From: Halocaridina rubra
Lineage: Eukaryota; Arthropoda; Malacostraca; Decapoda; Atyidae
Direction of reading: 5' to 3'
DNA length: 64,000 nucleotides
Assembly: GCA_037179515.1 (NCBI GenBank)
Contig: JAXCGZ010020877.1
Span: forward strand, 64,501 to 128,500
Of the stretch, positions 10,329 to 19,118 are shown piece by piece (the first letter of the stretch is position 1; the number at the start of each line of letters is the position of its first letter). Below the pieces are notes generated by a model that did no database searches, had not been told where the DNA came from, and saw only the letters and a list, made by a program, of their open reading frames with translations. The translations under genes and the position numbers were made by a program.

Positions 10329-13151
10329 TTAGTGATACTTATCATACCTGTCTTTAAAACTATGGATTGAGATAGCATTAACTACCTCCTCGCTTAGCCA
10401 ATTCCAATTATCAACTACTCTTACACTGAAAAAGTATTTCCTTACATCATGCAAACAAGTTTTCTTACGAAGCTTCAAACTATGACCTCTAGTTCTAGAG
10501 CCAGCCATATCGAAATATCGATCCCTATCCACTCTGTCATAACCATGAAGGAATTTAAAGACTGTCACCATATCCCCCCTTACTCTTCTAGCTTCGAGTG
10601 ATGGAAAGTCTAATTCCCTCAGCCTCTCATCATAACCGAGATTGCGTATTTCTGGCACCAGTTTCGTGGCATGTCTTTGAACTTTTTCAAGCTTAGCTAT
10701 GTGCTTTTTCAAGTGCGGATTCCAAAAGGGGGCTGCATATTCGAGTTTTGGCCTCACATAGGTTACATAAATATTTCTGAACATTTCCTTGTCCATGTGC
10801 CTGAAGGTTACCCTTACATTTGATAAGAATGCATATGCTGCCCTTAGTACGCCATTTATATGTATTTCTGGAGACAAATCTGCCAGTATGTTTACTCCTA
10901 GATCTCTCTCATTTTCTGTCTCCTGAAGTTGTACTCCAGCCACCGAGTAGTCAAGCTTGGGCCTTCTTGCACTTGCACCCATTCTCATTACCTTACATTT
11001 TGAGGTATTGAATTTCATTAGCCACTTTTCTGACCACTCATGCAGATTATTTAGATCCTCCTGAAGTTCTCTACCATTGTTCTCGTTTTTTACTTTCTTC
11101 ACAATCTTTGCATCATCTGCAAACATATTCATGAATGAATTTACACACTCTGGTAGGTCATTTACATATACAAGGAACAAAAGTGGCCCTAAAACTGAAC
11201 CCTGTGGAACTCCACTACTAACTCTTCTCCATTCAGACACTGAGTGTCTTACTCTAACCCTCTGTTCCCTTCCTTCTAAGTAAGTTTTTATCCATTCCAA
11301 GACAATTCCACCTATTCTAGCCATTGATTGCAGCTTCCTAATAAGTCTCCCATGTGGAACAGTGTCAAACGCTTTCTGGAAGTCTAGGAATATGCAATCT
11401 GCCCAGCCCTCTCTTTCCTGTAAGATTTGGCTTACCTCATCATAAAATTCTAATAAGCTTGTTACTGTTGATCTTCCTTCTCTGAAGCCATGTTGCCTCA
11501 CTGACAAAAAGTTGAAGGATTCCAAGTGAAGAGAGATATGTTTCCTTAGTAGTTTCTCCATAAGTTTGCAAACTATGCTGGTCAAGGAAACTGGTCTATA
11601 GTTCAGAGCCGTATCCCTCCTTCCCTTTTTGAAGATAGGTATCACATTTGCTTGTTTCCAGCATCTTGGAATCTCCCCCGACTCCAGTGACTCCTTAAAT
11701 ATGATACTTAGTGCCACTGATATTGTGTTTGCGCATTTTTTAAGCACATGAGGGGATATGTCATCAGGACCTGTAGCTTTATGAACATCTAAATCCATCA
11801 GCGCCTTGCATACCTCTGTGGCTGTAAGGTTGATGTTCTCTAATACCGGCCCTTGAGCTTCTATCACTGCAATCTGAGGGGGTGGGGTATTTTCTACTGT
11901 AAATACTGACTGAAACTCCTTGTTCAATTCTTTGCAGATCTCTTCGTCCGTCTCAGTGATGCTTCCATCCGCTCTCTTTAGCCTTAAAACCTGTTCTTTT
12001 ACCTTCAGTTTTCCTCTGATAAAGCTGTGGAAAAGCTTGGGATTTTCTTTAGCCTTCCTGGTGATGTCCCTCTCATAATCTCTCTCTGCCTCTCTCCTTT
12101 TACTTAGGTAGTCATTTCTTGCTCTTTTGTAGGTTTGCCAGGCATTTATGTTTTTTCTCCTCCTATACCTTTTCCAGCATTTGTCTCTCCACTCCTTAGC
12201 TCTTTTACACCCATTATCGAACCATTTCTCTCTGGCATGAATTACACCTACTTTGGTGACAGGTATGCAGCAATCTTCTATCTTCCCATATTTCTCACAA
12301 AAGATGTCATACATTTCTTGTACAGATTTGTTGTAAAATAAGGTTCTCCAGTCAATAACTGCAAAAAGCTCATTCATTTTGATGTAATCTCCTTTCGGAT
12401 AGTTCCTCCTCATGTCCTCAGTGCCTCTACTCTCAGGAAGAATGTCTTCAATGATATACTCCATCAACAACACACAGTGGTCACTCTTTCCAATTGGTGG
12501 TTCATACTCAATATTTTCAATATCCAACACATTATCTGTGAACACCAGATCAAGTAGTGATGGCTCATCCCCACCCCTGGCTCTTGTTGGTTCCATTACA
12601 TGTTGGTGTAGGAAATTCCCTTGTACGCAATCTAGGAATCTTGCCCCAAATGAGTCCTCACCACTGTGTGGGTCAAGATTTATCCAATCTATCTCTTTAT
12701 GATTAAAGTCTCCCATAATCAAAATCCTACATTTTTTCTCCCGCGCCATGTTAACAACTGAGTTTATGACTTCAATCGTACCTATATGACTTTCCTCATA
12801 AATTTCAAGCCTATTTTGGTTCCTTGGTGGGTTGTATACAACAGTTATTATAATGCTCTCTGACCCAGTATTTATGCGAGCAACAAGAAATTCCCTGAAC
12901 TCACTTTCTATAGCCAAGTTTATTTCTTCAATTTGAATCCTCTCACTTATGAGCAGTGCTATCCCTCCACCAGTCCTCTCAGATCTTTCGACCCTTAGTA
13001 TTCTGAAGCCCTTAGGAAAAACTGTGACACTGTTTATGTCCTCACTCAACTTAGTCTCTGTAATTGCTACTATATCTGCCTTACTGTTGTGAATCCTATC
13101 TTTTAATTCTACTGCCTTACCAGCTAATCCATCAGCATTTGTGTATAACAA
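10329..13151 (-). CDS. LINE ORF2 (endonuclease-reverse transcriptase), copy G
   Basis: Open frame of 940 codons counted from a TTG. No ATG occurs near its start, so the natural entry is probably by -1 frameshift from ORF1. The endonuclease (about residues 1-235) has YTNADG, ETKL, GDFN and SDH motifs. The RT has VPQGSVLGP and FADDAK, followed by a C-terminal domain typical of CR1/L2-like elements. The protein would nick target DNA and copy the element RNA in place. Private differences from J include GIVLEW for GNVLEW, PECVNSF for PESVNSF and a C-terminal CLHDVRKY. Since ORF1 of this copy is broken, ORF2 could not be made by the frameshift route from this copy. Confidence 0.85.
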   Translation of the reverse strand: MLYTNADGLAGKAVELKDRIHNSKADIVAITETKLSEDINSVTVFPKGFRILRVERSERTGGGIALLISERIQIEEINLAIESEFREFLVARINTGSESIIITVVYNPPRNQNRLEIYEESHIGTIEVINSVVNMAREKKCRILIMGDFNHKEIDWINLDPHSGEDSFGARFLDCVQGNFLHQHVMEPTRARGGDEPSLLDLVFTDNVLDIENIEYEPPIGKSDHCVLLMEYIIEDILPESRGTEDMRRNYPKGDYIKMNELFAVIDWRTLFYNKSVQEMYDIFCEKYGKIEDCCIPVTKVGVIHAREKWFDNGCKRAKEWRDKCWKRYRRRKNINAWQTYKRARNDYLSKRREAERDYERDITRKAKENPKLFHSFIRGKLKVKEQVLRLKRADGSITETDEEICKELNKEFQSVFTVENTPPPQIAVIEAQGPVLENINLTATEVCKALMDLDVHKATGPDDISPHVLKKCANTISVALSIIFKESLESGEIPRCWKQANVIPIFKKGRRDTALNYRPVSLTSIVCKLMEKLLRKHISLHLESFNFLSVRQHGFREGRSTVTSLLEFYDEVSQILQEREGWADCIFLDFQKAFDTVPHGRLIRKLQSMARIGGIVLEWIKTYLEGREQRVRVRHSVSEWRRVSSGVPQGSVLGPLLFLVYVNDLPECVNSFMNMFADDAKIVKKVKNENNGRELQEDLNNLHEWSEKWLMKFNTSKCKVMRMGASARRPKLDYSVAGVQLQETENERDLGVNILADLSPEIHINGVLRAAYAFLSNVRVTFRHMDKEMFRNIYVTYVRPKLEYAAPFWNPHLKKHIAKLEKVQRHATKLVPEIRNLGYDERLRELDFPSLEARRVRGDMVTVFKFLHGYDRVDRDRYFDMAGSRTRGHSLKLRKKTCLHDVRKYFFSVRVVDNWNWLSEEVVNAISIHSFKDRYDKYH

Positions 13152-13153
13152 TC

Positions 13154-14231
13154 TTAATGAGGCCCCATCCCCTGATCTTCTGTCATTATCTTCTTTATCT
13201 CCCCTTTGTCTGGAAGTATTCTGTAACGAAAATTTTTCTTCTCTTCTTCATTTCTTTCATCATTTAACCTTCTTGCCTCTTGCAACAAGTTTTTGATCTT
13301 TCCCATCTCTTCCTGTGTTCTGTATCGTCTAATGAACACTTCTTTGCATTCTTGAAGGTCTCTTAGACTTTTTTTCTCAACAATATTTCCCTACATGTCT
13401 CCCCTCTCTCAAAGGTTACTTTTGTTGGTCTCGGCTTTCCTTCCCTCGAATATTTACCTAGTTGGTGTATGTTTACAATATCCTCAGGACCACATACTAC
13501 TCCAAGCTTTCTTATCAGGTCTACAACGTTAGCTTTATTTTCTTCAAGTCTCCCCTGCCATGTTGGCTCCTGGGATTCACTTATTCCTGAGATTACCACT
13601 GTCTTCTCCTTATCAAGTGCCTGTCTGATGAGTGGGTTTGCCCTTTCCATCACAACGTCTTTCATTTTTTCGATTACAGTCTCTTTATAGTCAACTGTTT
13701 GTATGTTTTCCAGTGCCACCACCTTTACAGCCTCTTTTACTGCCACATTCCCCTTTAGTGCATCAGCAAAGGACGTTTTCATGGCATCATTTTCCATATT
13801 CAGCTCCTGGAACTCTTTTCTGAACTGTTCAATGTTTTCCTTAATCTGAACATTCCAAGCAGCAATCTCGTCTCTCTCAGAAGAGAGCAGTGAACTAACA
13901 TCTAATTCCTTTAGGTTGTCATTTAGCTGTTTGTTTTTATCTTCTTGTTTAGAAATTCTAGATTCTAGTTGACTCTTTTCCCCTTCCAGCTTCTTTATTC
14001 TTTTTTCTAGTTCCTTTCTCTCCTGCCCTTGTGCTTTATTTGCTTCCTCCAAAGATCTTATTTGTTCTCTGAGTGTTTCATTCTCTTTCATTTCTCCATC
14101 CATATTCCGAATTTTTTCATCAAGGCTTGTACCATTTCCTCTAACCTCTTGATTCTCTGTTTAAGTCCTCTGATGACTACCCCTTCTCCCGACCCATGGG
14201 TGGGAGAGGTTTGGGACAGAGATGGCTTCAT
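13154..14231 (-). pseudogene. Frameshifted LINE ORF1, copy G
   Basis: ORF1 would start at the ATG at 14231, matching J. One A is missing near 14130 (gcttgtacc versus gcttgtaacc in J) and one T is missing in the run near 13370, so the frame breaks in the N-terminus and again after LLRKK. The open middle part (13363-14103) keeps the coiled coil and most of the RNA-binding domain. The slippery-type A5T4 run is present near 13230. Confidence 0.8.
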
Positions 14232-14280
14232 TTTTATGTTCTCCCTCTCACAGAATATAGAAAGAAGACGAGAAAGAGGA

Positions 14281-14336
14281 AAAAAAAAAAAGAAAAGAGA
14301 AAAACTTCTAATTTACCTTCACACAGAATTTTTATA

Positions 14337-14339
<3 letters not shown>
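14281..14339. other. Flanking DNA shared with the 5' side of copy J
   Basis: A-rich run followed by acttctaatttaccttc and acagaatttttatatct. The same sequence follows copy J at 19041-19118. It lies outside the element as defined by copy K, so it shows that host flank was duplicated together with the LINE. Here it stops abruptly at a (TG)n tract. Confidence 0.85.

Positions 14340-14396
<57 letters not shown>
14340..14396. repeat. (TG)n microsatellite at a duplication breakpoint
   Basis: About 57 bp of TG repeats between the shared 5' flank of copy G and the tail of copy H. It marks the boundary between the second and third duplicated units. Confidence 0.95.
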
Positions 14397-14397
<1 letters not shown>

Positions 14398-14646
14398 TTA
14401 CCTAATTGTGATTACCTAATTGTGTTTACGGGAAAGAGCCCAAAGCTCGTATCTTCCCGTCTCCTGATCGGTTCCATTTTATACTTAGCGATACTTATCA
14501 TACCTGCCCTTAAAACTATGGATTGAGATAGCATTAACTACCTCCTCGCTTAGCCAATTCCAATTATCAACTACTCTTACACTGAAAAAGTATTTCCTTA
14601 CATCCTGCAGAGAAGTTTTCTTACGAAGCTTCAAACTATGACCTCT
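14395..14646 (-). mobile_element. 5'-truncated LINE fragment, copy H
   Basis: Third member of the B/E/H set: about 250 bp, truncated at acctct, then tgtgtgtg. Private base difference: tacctgccctt. Confidence 0.85.
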
Positions 14647-14652
14647 GTGTGT

Positions 14653-14973
14653 GTGATTACCTAATTGTGTTTACGGGAAAGAGCCCAAAGCTCGTATCCT
14701 CCCGTCTCCTGATCGGTTCCATTTTATACTTAGTGATACTTATCATACCTGGCCTTAAAACTATGGATTGAGATAGCATTAACTACCTCCTCGCTTAGCC
14801 AATTCCAATTATCAACTACTCTTACACTGAAAAAGTATTTCCTTACATCCTGCAAAGAAGTTTTCTTACGAAGCTTCAAACTATGACCTCTAGTTCTAGA
14901 ACCAGCCATATCAAAATATCGATCCCTATCCACTCTATCATAACCATGAAGGAATTTAAAGACTGTCACCATA
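14653..14973 (-). mobile_element. 5'-truncated LINE fragment, copy I
   Basis: Occupies the place of C and F in the third unit but is shorter, about 320 bp. It ends at gtcaccata and then a (TG)n tract. Open segment 14730-14972 covers the last 80 codons of ORF2. Probably a C/F-type fragment shortened by a deletion into the TG tract. Confidence 0.8.
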
Positions 14974-14998
14974 GTGTGTGTGTGTGTGTGTGTGTGTG
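14974..14998. repeat. (TG)n microsatellite between copies I and J
   Basis: About 25 bp of TG repeats abutting the tail of copy J. Confidence 0.95.
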
Positions 14999-15029
14999 AT
15001 TACCTAATTGTGATTACCTAATTGTGTTT

Positions 15030-15062
15030 ACGGGAAAGAGCCCAAAGCTCGTATCTTCCCGT
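15030..15062 (-). promoter_or_regulatory. 3'UTR stem-loop of LINE copy J
   Basis: In the element strand an outer stem ACGGGAA/TTCCCGT encloses an inner stem GAGC/GCTC with a small loop, separated by an asymmetric bulge (GATAC versus T). It sits just before the 14-nt tail repeats and is conserved in most copies; alpha/beta and N have base changes in the outer arm. In L2 and related LINEs such 3' hairpins are the RT recognition site. That role here is inference. Confidence 0.75.
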
Positions 15063-15087
15063 CTCCTGATCGGTTCCATTTTTAGAC

Positions 15088-17910
15088 TTAGTGATACTTA
15101 TCATACCTGTCCTTAAAACTATGGATTGAGGTAGCATTAACTACCTCCTCGCTTAGCGAATTCCAATTATCAACTACTCTTACACTGAAAAAGTATTTCC
15201 TTACATCCTGCAAACAAGTTTTCTTCCGAAGCTTCAAACTATGACCTCTAGTTCTAGAGCCAGCCATATCGAAATATCGATCCCTATCCACTCTATCATA
15301 ACCATGAAGGAATTTAAAGACTGTCACCATATCCCCCCTTACTCTTCTAGCTTCGAGTGATGGCAAGTCTAATTCCCTCAGCCTCTCATCATAACCGAGA
15401 TTGCGTATTTCTGGCACCAGTTTCGTGGCATGTCTTTGAACTTTTTCAAGCTTAGCTATGTGCTTTTTCAAGTGCGGATTCCAGAAGGGGGCTGCATATT
15501 CGAGTTTTGGCCTCACATAGGTTACATAAATATTTCTGAACATTTCCTTGTCCATGTGCCTGAAGGCTACCCTTACATTTGATAAGAATGCATATGCTGC
15601 CCTTACTACGCCATTTATATGTATTTCTGGAGACAAATCTGCCAATATGTTTACTCCTAGATCTCTCTCATTTTCTGTCTCCTGAAGTTGTACTCCAGCC
15701 ACCGAGTAGTCAAGCTTGGGCCTTCTTGCACTTGTACCCATTCTCATTACCTTACATTTTGAGGTATTGAATTTCATTAGCCACTTTTCTGACCACTCAT
15801 GCAGATTATTTAGATCCTCCTGAAGTTCTCTACCATTGTTCTCGTTTTTTACTTTCTTCACAATCTTTGCATCATCTGCAAACATATTCATGAATGAGTT
15901 TACAGACTCTGGTAGGTCATTTACATATACAAGGAACAAAAGTGGCCCTAAAACTGAACCCTGTGGAACTCCACTACTAACTCTTCTCCAATCAGACACT
16001 GAGTGTCTTACTCTAACCCTCTGTTCCCTTCCTTCTAAGTAAGTTTTTATCCATTCCAAGACATTTCCACCTATTCTAGCCATTGATTGCAGCTTCCTAA
16101 TAAGTCTCCCATGTGGAACAGTGTCAAACGCTTTCTGGAAGTCTAGGAATATGCAATCTGCCCAGCCCTCTCTTTCCTGTAAGATTTGGCTTACCTCATC
16201 ATAAAATTCTAATAAGTTTGTTACTGTTGATCTTCCTTCTCTGAAGCCATGTTGCCTCACTGACAAAAAGTTGAAGGATTCCAAGTGAAGAGAGATATGT
16301 TTCCTTAGTAGTTTCTCCATAACTTTGCAAACTATGCTGGTCAAGGAAACTGGTCTATAGTTCAGAGCCGTATCCCTCCTTCCCTTTTTGAAGATAGGTA
16401 TCACATTTGCTTGTTTCCAGCATCTTGGGATCTCCCCCGACTCCAATGACTCCTTAAATATGATACTTAGTGCCACTGATATTGTGTTTGCGCATTTTTT
16501 AAGCACATGAGGGGATATGTCATCAGGACCTGTAGCTTTATGAACATCTAAATCCATCAGCGCCTTGCATACCTCTGTGGCTGTAAGGTTGATGTTCTCT
16601 AATACCGGCCCTTGGGCTTCTATCACTGCAATCTGAGGGGGTGGGGTATTTTCTACTGTAAATACTGACTGAAACTCCTTGTTCAATTCTTTGCAGATCT
16701 CTTCGTCCGTCTCAGTGATGCTTCCATCCGCTCTCTTTAGCCTTAAAACCTGTTCTTTTACCTTCAGTTTTCCTCTGATAAAGCTGTGGAAAAGCTTGGG
16801 ATTTTCTTTCGCCTTCCTGGTGATGTCCCTCTCATAATCTTTCTCTGCCTCTCTCCTTTTGCTTAGGTAGTCATTTCTTGCTCTTTTGTAGGTTTGCCAG
16901 GCATTTATGTTTTTTCTCCTCCTATACCTTTTCCAGCATTTGTCTCTCCACTCCTTAGCTCTTTTACACCCATTATCGAACCATTTCTCTCTGGCATGAA
17001 TTACACCTACTTTGGTGACAGGTATGCAGCATTCTACAATCTTCCCATATTTCTCACAAAAGATGTCATACATTTCTTGTACAGATTTATTGTAAAATAA
17101 GGTTCTCCAGTCAATAACTGCAAAAAGCTCATTCATTTTGATGTAATCTCCTTTCTGATAGTTCCTCCTCATGTCCTCAGTGCCTCTACTCTCAGGAAGA
17201 ATGTCTTCAATGATATACTCCATCGACAACACACAGTGGTCACTCTTTCCAATTGGTGGTTCATACTCAATATTTTCAATATCCAACACATTATCTGTGA
17301 ACACCAGATCAAGTAGTGATGGCTCATCCCCACCCCTGGCTCTTGTTGGTTCCATTACATGTTGGTGTAGGAAATTCCCTTGTACGCAATCTAGGAATCT
17401 TGCCCCAAAGGAGTCCTCACCACTGTGTGGGTCAAGATTTATCCAATCTATCTCTTTATGATTAAAGTCTCCCATAATCAAAATCCTACATTTTTTCTCC
17501 CGCGCCATGTTAACAACTGAGTTTATGACTTCAATCGTACCTATATGACTTTCCTCATAAATTTCAAGCCTATTTTGGTTCCTTGGTGGGTTGTATACAA
17601 CAGTTATTATAATGCTCTCTGACCCAGTATTTATGCGAGCAACAAGAAATTCCCTGAACTCACTTTCTATAGCCAAGTTTATCTCTTCAACTTGAATCCT
17701 CTCACTTATGAGCAGTGCTATCCCTCCACCAGTCCTCTCAGATCTTTCGACCCTTAGTATTCTGAAGCCCTTAGGAAAAACTGTGACACTGTTTATGTCC
17801 TCACTCAACTTAGTCTCTGTAATTGCTACTATATCTGCCTTACTGTTGTGAATCCTATCTTTTAATTCTACTGCCTTACCAGCTACTCCATCAGCATTTG
17901 TGTATAACAA
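15088..17910 (-). CDS. LINE ORF2 (endonuclease-reverse transcriptase), copy J
   Basis: 940 codons from a TTG at 17910. The frame is open upstream to about 18012 with no ATG before the endonuclease. Endonuclease motifs are N5 (YTNADG), E32 (ETKLSE), D148/N150 (GDFN) and SDH at 223-225. The RT has KATGPDDISP at about 475, VPQGSVLGP at about 643-655 and FADD at 677-680. The C-terminal 150 residues carry YVRPKLEYAAPFWNPHL and RVRGDMVTVFKFLHGYDR, a module of CR1/L2-like elements. It would act with ORF1 in a ribonucleoprotein that nicks DNA and primes reverse transcription there. All expected catalytic residues are present, so activity is possible. Confidence 0.9.
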   Translation of the reverse strand: MLYTNADGVAGKAVELKDRIHNSKADIVAITETKLSEDINSVTVFPKGFRILRVERSERTGGGIALLISERIQVEEINLAIESEFREFLVARINTGSESIIITVVYNPPRNQNRLEIYEESHIGTIEVINSVVNMAREKKCRILIMGDFNHKEIDWINLDPHSGEDSFGARFLDCVQGNFLHQHVMEPTRARGGDEPSLLDLVFTDNVLDIENIEYEPPIGKSDHCVLSMEYIIEDILPESRGTEDMRRNYQKGDYIKMNELFAVIDWRTLFYNKSVQEMYDIFCEKYGKIVECCIPVTKVGVIHAREKWFDNGCKRAKEWRDKCWKRYRRRKNINAWQTYKRARNDYLSKRREAEKDYERDITRKAKENPKLFHSFIRGKLKVKEQVLRLKRADGSITETDEEICKELNKEFQSVFTVENTPPPQIAVIEAQGPVLENINLTATEVCKALMDLDVHKATGPDDISPHVLKKCANTISVALSIIFKESLESGEIPRCWKQANVIPIFKKGRRDTALNYRPVSLTSIVCKVMEKLLRKHISLHLESFNFLSVRQHGFREGRSTVTNLLEFYDEVSQILQEREGWADCIFLDFQKAFDTVPHGRLIRKLQSMARIGGNVLEWIKTYLEGREQRVRVRHSVSDWRRVSSGVPQGSVLGPLLFLVYVNDLPESVNSFMNMFADDAKIVKKVKNENNGRELQEDLNNLHEWSEKWLMKFNTSKCKVMRMGTSARRPKLDYSVAGVQLQETENERDLGVNILADLSPEIHINGVVRAAYAFLSNVRVAFRHMDKEMFRNIYVTYVRPKLEYAAPFWNPHLKKHIAKLEKVQRHATKLVPEIRNLGYDERLRELDLPSLEARRVRGDMVTVFKFLHGYDRVDRDRYFDMAGSRTRGHSLKLRKKTCLQDVRKYFFSVRVVDNWNSLSEEVVNATSIHSFKDRYDKYH

Positions 17911-17912
17911 TC

Positions 17913-18992
17913 TTAATGAGGCCCCATCCCCTGATCTTCTGTCATTATCTTCTTTATCTCCCCTTTGTCTGGAAGTATTCCGTAACGAAAATTTTTCTTC
18001 TCTTCTTCATTTCTTTCATCATTTAACCTTCTTGCCTCTTGCAACAAGTTTTTGATCTTTCCCATCTCTTCCTGTGTTCTGTATCGTCTAATGAACACTT
18101 CTTTGCATTCTTGAAGGTCTTTTAGACTTTTTTTTCTCAACAATATTTCCCTACATGTCTCCCCTCTCTCAAAGGTTACTTTTGTTGGTCTCGGCTTTCC
18201 TTCCCTCGAATATTTACCTAGTTGGTGTATGTTTACAATATCCTCAGGACCACATACTACTCCAAGCTTTCTTATCAGGTCTACAACCCTAGCTTTATTT
18301 TCTTCAAGTCTCCCCTGCCATGTTGGCTCCTGGGATTCACTTATGCCTGAGATTACCACTGTCTTCTCCTTATCAAGTGCCTGTCTGATGAGTGGGTTTG
18401 CCCTTTCCATCACAACGTCTTTCATTTTTTCGATTACTGTCTCTTTATAGTCAACTGTTTGTATGTTTTCCAGTGCCACCACCTTTACAGCCTCTTTTAC
18501 TGCCACATTCCCCTTTAGTGCATCAGCAAAGGACGTTTTCATGGCATCATTTTCCATATTCAGCTCCTGGAACTCTTTTCTGAACTGTTCAATGTTTTCC
18601 TTAATCTGAACATTCCAAGCAGCAATCTCGTCTCTCTCAGAAGATAGCAGTGAACTAACATCTAATTCCTTTAGGTTGTCATTTAGCTGTTTGTTTTTAT
18701 CTTCTTGATTAGAAATTCTAGATTCTAGTTGACTCTTTTCCCCTTCCAGCTTCTTTATTCTTTTTTCTAGTTCCTTTCTCTCCTGCCCTTGTGCTTTATT
18801 TGCTTCCTCCAAAGATCTTATTTGTTCTCTGAGTGTTTCATTCTCTTTCATTTCTCCATCCATATTCCGAATTTTATCATCAAGGCTTGTAACCATTTCC
18901 TCTAACTTCTTGATTCTCTGTTTAAGTCCTCTGATGACTACCCCTTCTCCCGACCCATGGGTGGGAGAGGTTTGGGACAGAGATGGCTTCAT
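17913..18992 (-). CDS. LINE ORF1 (coiled-coil RNA-binding protein), copy J
   Basis: Intact 359-codon ORF starting at the ATG at 18992 (MKPSLSQTSPTHGSG), about 48 nt from the element 5' end. Residues about 20-150 are rich in Lys, Glu and Leu heptads, a long coiled coil expected to oligomerise. From about residue 210 a region reads VVISGISES, then LGKYSREGKPRPTKVTF and VFIRRYRTQEEMGK. It resembles the RRM-like domain of L1 ORF1 (Transposase_22) proteins. It would coat element RNA. The ORF ends at TAA (17913-17915), overlapping the ORF2 frame. The AAATTTT heptamer lies 25 codons before the stop. Confidence 0.87.
   Translation of the reverse strand: MKPSLSQTSPTHGSGEGVVIRGLKQRIKKLEEMVTSLDDKIRNMDGEMKENETLREQIRSLEEANKAQGQERKELEKRIKKLEGEKSQLESRISNQEDKNKQLNDNLKELDVSSLLSSERDEIAAWNVQIKENIEQFRKEFQELNMENDAMKTSFADALKGNVAVKEAVKVVALENIQTVDYKETVIEKMKDVVMERANPLIRQALDKEKTVVISGISESQEPTWQGRLEENKARVVDLIRKLGVVCGPEDIVNIHQLGKYSREGKPRPTKVTFERGETCREILLRKKSLKDLQECKEVFIRRYRTQEEMGKIKNLLQEARRLNDERNEEEKKNFRYGILPDKGEIKKIMTEDQGMGPH
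17988..17994 (-). promoter_or_regulatory. Candidate -1 frameshift site (A AAT TTT) in LINE J
   Basis: The ORF1 reading frame reads AAG AAA AAT TTT CGT here, so the heptamer A_AAT_TTT fits the X_XXY_YYZ slippery pattern. A -1 slip enters the ORF2 frame, which is open from an upstream TGA at about 18012 through to the endonuclease. Copies G, K and L keep the same run. A small hairpin GGAA/TTCC follows in J but not in K, so no conserved stimulator is seen. Confidence 0.5.
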
Positions 18993-19040
18993 TTTTATGT
19001 TCTCCCTCTCACAGAATATAGAAAGAAGACGAGAAAGAGG

Positions 19041-19118
19041 AAAAAAAAGAAAAAAAAAGAAAAGAGAAAAACTTCTAATTTACCTTCACACAGAATTTTT
19101 ATATCTCCATATAAGTGC
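19041..19118. other. Duplicated 5' flank of copy J
   Basis: A-rich run, then acttctaatttaccttc and a stretch ending ttatatct, matching 14281-14339. Beyond about 19118 the two loci diverge, so this is probably the edge of the duplicated block. Confidence 0.8.

Larger units (their letters stand above)
10237..14280 (-). mobile_element. Full-length CR1/L2-like LINE, copy G
   Basis: Complete in extent, about 4.04 kb, from the tail repeats at 10237 to the 5' end cctctttctcg at about 14280. That 5' terminus is shared with copies J and K. ORF2 is open and ORF1 is frameshifted. The 5' end is followed by the same A-rich flank that follows copy J. Confidence 0.9.
14997..19040 (-). mobile_element. Intact full-length CR1/L2-like LINE, copy J
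   Basis: About 4.04 kb on the minus strand. In element order it has a 5'UTR of about 48 nt (19040-18993), ORF1 (18992-17913), ORF2 in the -1 frame (17910-15088), a 3'UTR of about 90 nt with a stem-loop, and tail repeats ending at (TG)n. It is the only copy here with both ORFs undamaged. The extent agrees with copy K, which has its own insertion site. The clade call rests on the ORF1 RNA-binding domain, the endonuclease style and the C-terminal RT extension. Daphne/Crack-type relatives are an alternative. Confidence 0.9.

Noticed and set aside
6880..15000. Short, regularly recurring 14-nt repeats (gtgattacctaatt) resembling a CRISPR-like or satellite array
   Set aside because: They occur only as one or two units at LINE 3' ends, each followed by the same 3'UTR. 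They are element tails, not an array with spacers.
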